This document shows, piece by piece, positions 11,001 to 19,700 of a stretch of 48,358 bases of DNA (the stretch's first letter is position 1; each line of letters begins with the position of its first letter). This DNA is from Prorocentrum cordatum (taxonomy: Eukaryota; Sar; Dinophyceae; Prorocentrales; Prorocentraceae): assembly GCA_963575745.1 (NCBI GenBank), contig CAUYUJ010015303.1, positions 121,970 to 170,327 on the forward strand. The letters run 5' to 3'. The translations under genes were made by a program, and so were the position numbers. Below the pieces are notes generated by a model that saw only the letters and a list, made by a program, of their open reading frames with translations, had not been told where the DNA came from and ran no database searches.

Positions 11001-14000
11001 GGTTCGCCATCATGAGGGCTAACGCGCTTGCCAACCCAGGAACCGTCTGAGTGTTTCGATGGCGGGTGAGTGTAAAAGTAGCAACCTTGTCTTGATTGAA
11101 CGTAGTCTCCAATCCGATAGGTCTCGTGGGGACCCATGGGCGGCCAGGCTGACGTGATGTGGCTAACGCGGCCCTCAGTGGCAGCCTGTATGAACCATTG
11201 TTCGTAACGCTCGTGAATCTGACGGTTACGCTCACGCTCCTGGTCTGTTGTCAACTGCAAAGCTGCGGTTTCCCGCTGCACAACAGTTGGTATTGAGACG
11301 TCAGGGGCGGATGTGTCGCCAGACTCGTCACGATGTGTTCGGATCGGAGGTGCCGCTGGGCGGATGTTGACCAACCCGACGGCCTTTCTAGCCGCTGTTA
11401 AGGCATTGATTGCATCAGCGAGTCGACTCTGTGTCCTCAGCAGAGCGGCCTCGGACTTAGCAAGAGCGGCTTCCCTATCGGTGGCCATCTGGGCAGCAGC
11501 CACGGCCGCGTCGTGTGGGTCTAACGTGAGGCCCTCAACTCCCTCGGAGACTTCTTCCACGGCTGTATCTCTCGGCGCGGCGGTCTCCCGCTGCTCTGCT
11601 GCGATCTCTCGCTGCACGTGCGGGGGTGCCGAAGCGATGGGAGTGTGTGCCGGTGGAGGTCCTGGGGGGAGCGGCGGAACCGGTGGCGAAGCCTTGGCAA
11701 TACTTTGTCCAGGTACAGCTCCCACTGGTGGTGGCGCATGCCGTGGTGGCGGTGGTGGAACCGCGTTGTAGCCCACGACCTGGCCAGGATACACGTTGGG
11801 AGCGATCGGCGGCGGTAACTCTCCTGGAGGAGGTCTGCCGACGCCTCCTGGTGGCGGGGCCTTCCTCTGGGGTGTCTTGGGAGCACGTTGCCCAGGCTGG
11901 GCTGGCTGGAGTGGAGTCGGAGGCGGAGGCGGTGGAGGTCTCTTCGGCACATCATTGTCTCGAGCCAGGGGTCTGGGCTTGTGCACAGTCGGAGCAGGCG
12001 GCTTAGGTGGGGTTGGAGGTGCAGCTGCGGTTACCCGCTGCGCATCGCCCCACGGGTTATTGCCATGGCCACGAGACTCATACAATGTGGAGCGCTCATA
12101 CTTAGACCGTGGCTCAGAATCACGAGGAGGTCTGGCCAGGTCGTCATCGTCTGGGCGCCCCCAGATGATTTTGCCGGTGGCAATGTTCCTGCAACGAATG
12201 AGACAATGTACTGGGATGTCGCATTCTGCCATTATCGCGCCCTGTTTACCCTTCCACCAAGTGATGCCAGCCGTAGCGCATTTCTGATGGTCAATCTGAA
12301 ATTCACACTGTTTCTTAGCGGAATGAAAGACGTACGGCGGTATGGTGGTGTAGGGGTTCTGGCCGCAAGAGTGAGTGAAAGGATGAGCGGAGGCAAAGAC
12401 CTCGGCACGGGTTGCCCCATGCTTGTGGTCTCGCTTGTCGAACCCTTTGACTATGCCTGGGTTAGACCTTGGTGAGCCTTCGGTAATGCTCCGCACTGAA
12501 GACAGCTCGGTTGCGTGCCAGAGATATGGAGTGTCATGGATAGACAACTCCTCCCAACCCATGTTGTGGGCTGTGGAATATGGATGCACCTCGGACTGAC
12601 CACCTGTGCTTCGTATGGCCAAGATGCGGCCGAACGGAAACGTGAGCGGGTTGAGGTCAGAGCCGATGGGTGCAAACACTTCGGTGCGCGACTTTCCATC
12701 TGCATGGTATTGCAGCATGCGAATGGCCATGTAACAATAGTAATCGGCCAAGTCGATGTAGTCACCATTGTCACGCTCAATTTCCCAACATGCTAGGACG
12801 GCTTCGTTCGTGGGTGTCTTGCGGTATTCCCATTTCCCCTTCTTTCTGTGGTAGTATTCTTGCTGGCTGCGCTGCCAGCAATTCATCGCACACTCTCGAA
12901 AGGTGGATGTCTTGGAGAAGTCGATGTTCAGACGCCGATCGTGATATGCATTGGTCACTCCACTTGTGTGACGGAGCATCGTCATGAGAAGCTTGCTAAA
13001 CTCCCAGCGCCCGAAGTCGCATCCATCAGGGAGAGGGGGGCCGTATGGGCAATCTCGCCACGGGGGCAAGGCGATCCACTCATATGCACCCTCGAACCAG
13101 CGGCTGCCGACGAGGTCGTCGGCGTATTTGAGCACGTGAATGTCCTGTTCATTGATCAGGCGCCGCGGGTCGTTCTCGGGGACATTGTCCGGGATTGTTC
13201 TGCGAAGCAGTGGATCGACATCGAAAATGACAATGGCGTTTGGGTGATCAGGGTCAATCAATGCTAACTCTCGTGGGGTCTTACATCTGTCCATGTCATC
13301 TGTACGCTTCTTGACCCCGGAGAAATAGCATGCCCGCTGTGGTGTCAAAACGTTGTATAATGTCTCTCTGGCTACGGTTTCCCGTTGCAAGACCGTGTCG
13401 CCATCCTCGGACTCCGCGGTCGTCATCGGGTTGTTGTCCATCCACTGTTGGGCCTCCGGGTTGAGAGCCATCTCCTCCGCCAAGCGGAGGTGCCGGGCAT
13501 CGCCTTTACCGTTCTTCATGAGGTCGGGGTCGAGCAGGTAAAGGCCGGCGTAAATGGCGGCACACAGTCGTGCGTGTCTCTCTCGCCAGGAGGTCTCGGA
13601 TGTGCATTCCATGTAGCCAGTGATCCAAGAGTTACGGTCTGGTCCAAGCGATTTGTCACGAGTGTCCTGGAGAAGGCCTCGGTATAATTTGGACATCTGA
13701 GAAACATGATCGGCCATGACATATTCGTCTTGAGTCATCACTAATGCATATGTCGGGTCAGCCGTCGTGTCCTCTGTGACTGGCAAGAAGGTAATGTCAC
13801 CTTCTTGGCTCAGAACGGCGCGCATCCCAAGGTCCTCACGCTGCTGAATAGATTCTGCATTGGAAGCGAAAGCCGTGGTTGCACGCGTGGATGTCTCGTC
13901 TTCGTTTCTCACGCCAGATCGCTTCAGATGTGCTGTGATCATTTTGGCGATCTCGGGAGCGACGGTAGGCGGGGCGGCGGCTGTAGCAACGGTCTCCCGT

Positions 14001-16729
14001 TGCGCAGCTGCGGTGTCCCGCTGCTTGGTCCAATTGCAGAGGTTATGAGCGGCACGCATGCATAACAACTCATTTGTCTTCGCACGATCAACGGATGATG
14101 CTGAAACGTGATCGTATAGACTCTGGATGTGTACTTGACGATGGTGCCACGCGATCAACAACATGTGGGACAAACTATGAGATTGTGGTTCATTAAGCGG
14201 CTTCACTGCGGGCTGTTTGAAAGCGTAGAACTGACTTGGCTTAGAGTTCATTACGCCATAAAGGTTCTTGAGTGTTGCAAAGGTGACCCATTGCGCAGCG
14301 AAGCGAGCCCAATTCGCACCTGTCTTCTGGCAGTGCCATCCATCATCCTTGGTGCGATCCATAGCTTGTGTCCATGCCGAGTTGTTGATGACGGAAATGC
14401 CACGTGTCTGCATGAGGATGCACATATCTTTCGAGATGGTGTCGAAGTGGTGAGGCAAGCCCCAATCTTTGGCCGTGCCAGGGCCAATAACTTGAGGGTG
14501 TTTATACCAGTTCGCAACGTCACAAAACCTATCAAGGCCGAAAGAGACATGCGGCATCATCTCGAGCAGGCATCCCTCTTGTGCTTCCCACTTGCGTTGG
14601 TACGCACGGTGGTCCCGTCTCTCCCAACCCAGGTCCACTTTTTGGGCATCGACTATTTTCTGATTGTAGGCTGGAAACGTGATGTCATTGTTGCTCCACC
14701 AGAAAGTGGCAGTGGCACCACGCTCATACCACAATTGTTTGTAATGAGCATCGAGGTCGGCCCAAGTGTCCCATAGGGCTTCATCCATGTCGAAGTAGCG
14801 TTGTTTTTGAGCAGTGTCCATGTTCTGGGCGCGCATCTCTCTGAGCGTGGCGATCCTCTCGAGGATATCGCGATGGAGACTCCAGAGTGAAGAATCAATA
14901 CCATCAATGTTGGTGCCTTTTTCAGCGTTGGTGATGATGAGTCGTTTCCTCTCCGAGGTGCGCTGGTCCAGGCGCTCAAGCTCAGGGACGAGGCCCAGGT
15001 TCATGTAATCTTCGTCGGACGAACCCTCGGGGCGCTGAGGCAGATCCGTGCCTGGCTGCACGACATGATCGTCCCAGAATCCTGGAATGTATGAGTAGAA
15101 CCAGTCCAGGATACAGTCCCGAGCCGCGGAGGCTAGAGTAGCGAGAGTGGCTTTTCCCATGTACTCTTGATGCACTGGGGTTGGGACGAGTAGCGTTGAG
15201 AAGGGTTGTCCAACTTGGCGAATACAATCGTAACTGCACAGCATATTGATGGCCTCTTCAGGCGTATGGTAAGTCTTGCTGGCTTTTCCCATCATAGGTC
15301 CCGAGTCGGTGAAAATGTAGAAGAATGGGGTAGCAGTGCCTGTAGGGCCAAAGGCATGGTTAATGGATAATCCAAGATCCTCTGTGGCAAGCTGCATCCA
15401 GCCATTCTCATCCGCGAAACATTTGACCACGGAAGCGTTCGTCCACGAGTGATGCTTAGCGTGATCAAAGTCAATGAAATCGTTGGTACTGTCACCGCGG
15501 GATGTAGAGTCGGCACAAACCAACAAAGGGTCGGAAATCTTATTGTCGCTCTGTTGGTTATGTGATGGGCATCCAAAGATGTTTCGCCTTTGGTGTCCCG
15601 GGGCCCAACCGCTAGTACGAACGGGACTTTGGTTCGCCTCGAGTTCCTCACGCCAGGGATCATCACCGCTGCGGTTTCCCGCTGCGCATCGGTGGCTACC
15701 TGTGTCGGCGAGGCTAGCGATGGCAATGGGGCGAGACAAGTGGCCCCCAGATCCACACGGCGGGTCCAAACGACAACTACCCCCTCCTATGTACTGGACA
15801 TGGTGTTTAGGCGAAGCCGTTTTCATGTCACTATTGAGGTCTCGAGCGGGGATGTCGATGAACGAGTTGTAGCTGTTTTCCACGAACGAGCCAACCGAGC
15901 CTGCGCAGTCGCTCTTGTGTGGAAGGGCTCTTCCGTGTGTCAATCCAGAAGAGGACCGCTGGACACCAAAATTGTATCCGTAATTAGGCGTGTCAAGGCT
16001 GTTTAGACCTAATGGGCGATGCTCCTTTTTGTACATGTTATATGTGTCGTCAAGAGAAGAGCTCACCCATCCACCAATGGCGGTGGATCCAACTATAGAC
16101 CATGCACCTTGGAGTCCTTTCCACAAGGACGTGGCGGCGTGTGAAAGGCACTCAAGAGATGGCATCAACGGTGGCTCGCTGCGGTCTCCCGCTGCTATGC
16201 TGCGGTCTCCCGCTGCACTGCCGAGAGCCTCGGTGCGAAGCCAGTTGAAGTGTTGAACGATGCTCTCCAATTGGTCATTCATGTCCTGGTCAAGGCAAGC
16301 CTTGGCTACGTACGAATGCAGAACAGCAAAGAATGAGACCCAAGGGAGTGTCGTCTCCTGCAACAAATTTTGCATCGAAATCTCAACATCCATCTCAACG
16401 GCATTACGAAGGTCTTTGCGTGAGCATTCAAGGAAGCAAACGCCAGATCCTTCAGGTGCCTGAGTAAAAGCTATCGGGAACTTATTAGGGCCTGCCCACG
16501 GTAGCTGGGTATCGAACGCAGCTCCGACAGTGGGTCGAATGATTGGTCCATCTGGAGGAAGAGTGCAGGCTGGGCGCTGGATCATCGGAAAGGCACGATT
16601 GAAACGTGGTGTACCTTCCGTGATGTCAACCATATCAGCGTCCTGGTCTTCGCCGCCCTCTAGCGGGGGTTGCCCTCCGCGTGGAGCTCCAGGGTTACCC
16701 CCTGAGCTCGATGCGGTGCCCCGCTGCAT
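8090..16729 (-). CDS. ORF2: 2879-aa accessory protein with Tpt1/KptA-like region
   Basis: A second giant ORF of the retrotransposon; function unknown. Start ATG at 16729, TAA at 8090-8092. Residues 1-1380 match no family I recognise. At about 1405-1514, LWHATE (H1405), a central FQID strand (about 1477-1480), AGITWW and GAIMAECDIPVHCL resemble the fold signature of Tpt1/KptA RNA 2'-phosphotransferases (H-x-T near the N-terminus, then '.ID..KA...GI.', then 'G.I....IPP.YL'). A proline-rich linker follows at about 1550-1700 and an Ala/Arg coiled-coil-like stretch near 1740. C2478-x2-C2481-x16-C2498-x2-C2501 is zinc-ribbon-like. QRETAA and AAGNRS peptides throughout are products of the 18-nt hairpin family. 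It overlaps ORF1 by 70 nt in the -1 frame and could be made by frameshifting or by its own start. The KptA call is moderate; catalytic arginines cannot be assigned by eye. Confidence 0.85.
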   Translation of the reverse strand: MQRGTASSSGGNPGAPRGGQPPLEGGEDQDADMVDITEGTPRFNRAFPMIQRPACTLPPDGPIIRPTVGAAFDTQLPWAGPNKFPIAFTQAPEGSGVCFLECSRKDLRNAVEMDVEISMQNLLQETTLPWVSFFAVLHSYVAKACLDQDMNDQLESIVQHFNWLRTEALGSAAGDRSIAAGDRSEPPLMPSLECLSHAATSLWKGLQGAWSIVGSTAIGGWVSSSLDDTYNMYKKEHRPLGLNSLDTPNYGYNFGVQRSSSGLTHGRALPHKSDCAGSVGSFVENSYNSFIDIPARDLNSDMKTASPKHHVQYIGGGSCRLDPPCGSGGHLSRPIAIASLADTGSHRCAAGNRSGDDPWREELEANQSPVRTSGWAPGHQRRNIFGCPSHNQQSDNKISDPLLVCADSTSRGDSTNDFIDFDHAKHHSWTNASVVKCFADENGWMQLATEDLGLSINHAFGPTGTATPFFYIFTDSGPMMGKASKTYHTPEEAINMLCSYDCIRQVGQPFSTLLVPTPVHQEYMGKATLATLASAARDCILDWFYSYIPGFWDDHVVQPGTDLPQRPEGSSDEDYMNLGLVPELERLDQRTSERKRLIITNAEKGTNIDGIDSSLWSLHRDILERIATLREMRAQNMDTAQKQRYFDMDEALWDTWADLDAHYKQLWYERGATATFWWSNNDITFPAYNQKIVDAQKVDLGWERRDHRAYQRKWEAQEGCLLEMMPHVSFGLDRFCDVANWYKHPQVIGPGTAKDWGLPHHFDTISKDMCILMQTRGISVINNSAWTQAMDRTKDDGWHCQKTGANWARFAAQWVTFATLKNLYGVMNSKPSQFYAFKQPAVKPLNEPQSHSLSHMLLIAWHHRQVHIQSLYDHVSASSVDRAKTNELLCMRAAHNLCNWTKQRDTAAAQRETVATAAAPPTVAPEIAKMITAHLKRSGVRNEDETSTRATTAFASNAESIQQREDLGMRAVLSQEGDITFLPVTEDTTADPTYALVMTQDEYVMADHVSQMSKLYRGLLQDTRDKSLGPDRNSWITGYMECTSETSWRERHARLCAAIYAGLYLLDPDLMKNGKGDARHLRLAEEMALNPEAQQWMDNNPMTTAESEDGDTVLQRETVARETLYNVLTPQRACYFSGVKKRTDDMDRCKTPRELALIDPDHPNAIVIFDVDPLLRRTIPDNVPENDPRRLINEQDIHVLKYADDLVGSRWFEGAYEWIALPPWRDCPYGPPLPDGCDFGRWEFSKLLMTMLRHTSGVTNAYHDRRLNIDFSKTSTFRECAMNCWQRSQQEYYHRKKGKWEYRKTPTNEAVLACWEIERDNGDYIDLADYYCYMAIRMLQYHADGKSRTEVFAPIGSDLNPLTFPFGRILAIRSTGGQSEVHPYSTAHNMGWEELSIHDTPYLWHATELSSVRSITEGSPRSNPGIVKGFDKRDHKHGATRAEVFASAHPFTHSCGQNPYTTIPPYVFHSAKKQCEFQIDHQKCATAGITWWKGKQGAIMAECDIPVHCLIRCRNIATGKIIWGRPDDDDLARPPRDSEPRSKYERSTLYESRGHGNNPWGDAQRVTAAAPPTPPKPPAPTVHKPRPLARDNDVPKRPPPPPPPTPLQPAQPGQRAPKTPQRKAPPPGGVGRPPPGELPPPIAPNVYPGQVVGYNAVPPPPPRHAPPPVGAVPGQSIAKASPPVPPLPPGPPPAHTPIASAPPHVQREIAAEQRETAAPRDTAVEEVSEGVEGLTLDPHDAAVAAAQMATDREAALAKSEAALLRTQSRLADAINALTAARKAVGLVNIRPAAPPIRTHRDESGDTSAPDVSIPTVVQRETAALQLTTDQERERNRQIHERYEQWFIQAATEGRVSHITSAWPPMGPHETYRIGDYVQSRQGCYFYTHPPSKHSDGSWVGKRVSPHDGEPMGSLFGPIREVGQFMGYVTVKIGDHWMNVWDGTKGMMAGNTLARVVPCPGFDPNSLPDDLRFGPSVNFPPRHALMTPTSDVRAGGGSRAPLRQRHTDAPSAAGHRSAPSQQPPEVEEVSDIHALEAEPGELLKLIRSHKSLGVSTDDAPPAQSSPTVVPEPTPVAVDPPSPTITPHSPDYPPPAAEDHPLAANDHSSPTEMPVPTQDQSSPTEIPVPTDFPEESNDDGAAGYRNNGDTAPHVPEHADDDFLKKDDWSPENDLRNEIDTMEDNAEKTLTYGPDQTDLPDYFKAFKKVHIVRRSGPQGGVSTKVKETMEYIVVLNMDDIANTTMTFEFNCDAPWCHRFPEQCGHRAFTKYLFQCIGTFRYRTLAYGRRSWCAMAYLNLYQQAGDKFALLGIENAEILQNHPGLAALRMGTETYVDDEFVNAAPHDGKISTLATKQGETLASRDDVEATKTVIESVVGSQLSQRTLATQVLQDAYQAIAASADFQGAAGNRSDLDKILDEEDEKIFAPLEPDHLDRARQIVSAPGGSVSQENFATLLAGFAQFDESTGLAPPELQTRIPSCSICNARMPADLDTPGATLKCAFCMKYENSKWPDEVAAWREQFVAFVATQPDDVAQRVTAAPIDTRGLKKPQTDAKDDLQNMGKKAGKRHQRWLAWNSPSLEECDRLRTKADADGILPENPNYPPMYHPYMSLAQRFAEDDDFREQMTTVRIQAGRVAWTMEVATEADRLWQACKKRKETGAPNLGAETLRERFQRNHLTVHVPGESLRGAITAAEIRAHPQSLTGSRDEIRSGVKREREEYYSQLQETASAAGNRSDNAPGSSSGGDIRGSGTDPTPQPPPHTSEYRTSSGAFDSHGHVASPAPPPAAARYAPARPDDGPPLAKRPAISNVTHGCSPEYGAHYYDRQIAPYDRQWYDHWGEFIWVKAWDPFANSGWGATAWSKKYTSGQYTGRTWRWDPPR

Positions 16730-19700
16730 GCTGCTGGGGGGGGACGAGACCGATCCTGCAACTGTGTGTTTGAGCCGCCTACCGCGCCGATGCCGGGCGG
16801 GGCGGCCGGAGTTTCCTCCCCTTGAGAAGAATCGCTGCGGTTATGCATAACGTCTCGTATGACAAGAGTGCGTAATGGTGAAGAAGAGGATGAACCAGGG
16901 AAAGACGATGTTGGAAAGTGGTGACCTGTAGCTACCTTACGCCTAGTTCGGGTCGGGCTCTTAGCCCGGGTCGGGCCCGGGTCCTTCTTAGCCCGGGTCG
17001 GACTCTTCTGAGGAGACTTACGGCGTTGTCGCGGGGACTTGGGCCGTGCCGAACGCGAAGCGTTGGACCCGGCAGTGATGCCGTGATGATGTCCACATGA
17101 GTGCAAACCCTCGTGATTAGGGCAACCAACACATCTCTTACCACATGCTGATCCAACCTCGCCCCAGGGGTCCTTGGAAGTGAGAGCAACTTCGCAGAAG
17201 CCCAAACATCCTGGAGATTTTGGGGGTTCGGCGGAGTGCGGTAGACCGTTGGGTCTGCGAGTCCCCTCGTCCTCCGTCGAAGTATGTCGACGCATGCCCT
17301 TAGGCAATGATGGCGAAGGACGAATGAGCGCAAGCTCGAGAAGTGTTTCCCAAACATTACTCTTTTTGGAGTCGAAATGTTTTGTCATCATGTCCGCAAC
17401 TTGTTCCTTAGTACCTACGTGTGACAAATGTATTTGTTCATGTTGACAGACTTCCACGATCCAATCCAAGTTGATTCTATGCGTGCGATGGAGGTGCCGC
17501 AATGCGGCCGCCCTACCTTTCTTCACTATTTTGATAACAGCCTCGTTGTCCTCGGCTATGATAAGCTGCACCTGCGGGGGGCTCTTATCAGAATAAACTT
17601 TGCGATGATCATGTAGAGGATGTTCGCCGAATGTTGTCAGGGTGGATCGAGGAGAGTCGTAAGTGCCAGGGGCTGGGGTTTCCCCCTGCTTCTTATACGT
17701 TGGTGGCTTACGCTGTTTGCGAGAGGCGGCGGCAACTTTGTCGCGGGCCTTGTGCGTGCGTACAACGTGTTCCCAAAAGGTAAGCAGGGGGAGGCCTTCA
17801 ACCCGGAGCGCCGTGTCCAACGCGACGATTTCGGATTCCGTAGAGGAATGCGAAACCACGGTTGGTTTCTTACACACGGCGTTGATCGGGAAAAAAGTGT
17901 TGGGGCCCACAATGGCAGCAAAGATGCCTGTCGTGGACTTTGACGTAGAAACACAATCTGCATAGGAAGCGTCTGTAAACAGTATGACGGAAAGTTGGTC
18001 GGCGGAGTCGCCGATGAAACCCTGCAAGCTATGCGTCTTGGTGCGCTTGATGTAGCATACAAGACGATGCAGACGTTTGTCGCAGGCTCGATTCCATTTG
18101 GTAATCTCGCGTGCCAACATGCAGACTGGATGTAATAAATCAAAGCGACAGCATCTTGCAATATATAAAATTTTCATTAGAATGCTAGCCGACTCTGGGC
18201 CGAGGACGCCTTTGTCGTCAAAATCAGCTTCTGTGAAGGCGGAGTCCTCGATCCCAGGGGTTTCGGAGACAGGTAGGTCGCGGAATTTCATTTTCGGATT
18301 GTCTGGAATGGTAGCAGCAACCTCAAGGTAGCGATCGATACATTGGTCAATATACCCACTCATGTTATATCGAACGCCACGGACATCTTTGGCAGTTTTG
18401 TAGGCTGCGGTGTCCCGCTGCGCTTGAGGCAGAAGAGGACGAATGGTCTCCATACGTTTGTTGAATTCGATGTCTGATACTGTATATGGAGCCTGTCCGC
18501 AACCGAGATATTGATCAAGTTTGGTGGGCGGATCGATCTTGATGCCGCTGTCCCGGATGAGGGTCCAGCCAGCTTCGAGGTTGTCTTTTGGGCCGGCCAG
18601 CTTGAAGTCATCAACGTAGACAGAGAGCACCAATCCAAGTTTGGGGTGAGTCCAAATGCATTCCCATCCTTGCATAGGAACGAATCCTTTGCTCTCAAGG
18701 CATGTCTTGCAGTGTCTCTCCCAAAAGACGCCAGCAAGAGGGTGACCGTAGAGAGCTAAACGAAGTCGGCACACTGGGTCTTTGTATTTAGCCCATGATG
18801 CTGGTCGACGTGCCGGTGGGAGGCTGATCCACGTATCGACTGGGTCAATTCTGCCGTCACCGTACAACAGCGCCTGCGTGTATGCTGATGGGGCATCACT
18901 TTGGCCGCCATTGTAACCGGGCATGTGTGCGACAGCATCAACGAGCTTTGACGCCTCAATATGTGATGCGCTGGATGCGGCATCAGCGAAAACCGCTGCC
19001 AGGCCTGTTTGATCTTTCATAGTATTTCCCTGGCAGACAACGCGACCTTTGTATTTGCGCTGTTCAGGTGGGAGTTCGGAATGCTTCACAGTACCGAGTT
19101 CGAGTAAATGCGCGAAATGAATGTCCTTGCCCTCCTTAATGGCCTGCGCTTTGACGTCGGCGCGTTCAGCGACGGTGTCTTCCATCCATGTGGTCTGTGC
19201 GCGAAGGCGATCATATTCTCCACGGAGAGCGGCCTGAGCGCGTGGTTCTGCTGCTATTTGCTTTTTGTTGAGGCTCTGGGTCACCAGTGCATATGAAGTA
19301 GTTTCGTGGCGCTCACGATGTGGCTGATCAGGTATGTCTTTGGGAAGGACGGCCATGATAGGAGCATCAACGAAACCGGAAAGCTTTCTCTGCCGGACAA
19401 ACTGCGCGAAGGTCGGTTTCAGTGTGAGACAAAGTGGATTCAAAGCACCGAATGATGGACCATCGTGATCAATGTTTGTCGGGGATGCGATCGCCACTGC
19501 AGCTCTAGCCGGCGATGATGACGATGCACTGGTTTCCCGGTGCTCATTATCAGGTAAATAATACAGCACCGTAGTAATGTCTCGGGGACCACCAGGGACA
19601 GGGGCGTACAAAATAGTTTTGTCTGTGACGCCCTTGACTTGTTCGTCTCGGATCGTGTCTCCGGTGTGCGTGTCAAGAGTGAGTCGACGCTCGACACGGT

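Noticed and set aside
13115-13126. YADD in ORF2 (near residue 1202) as a second reverse transcriptase
   Set aside because: None of the other RT motifs surround it, and ORF1 already has a complete RT with YVDD.
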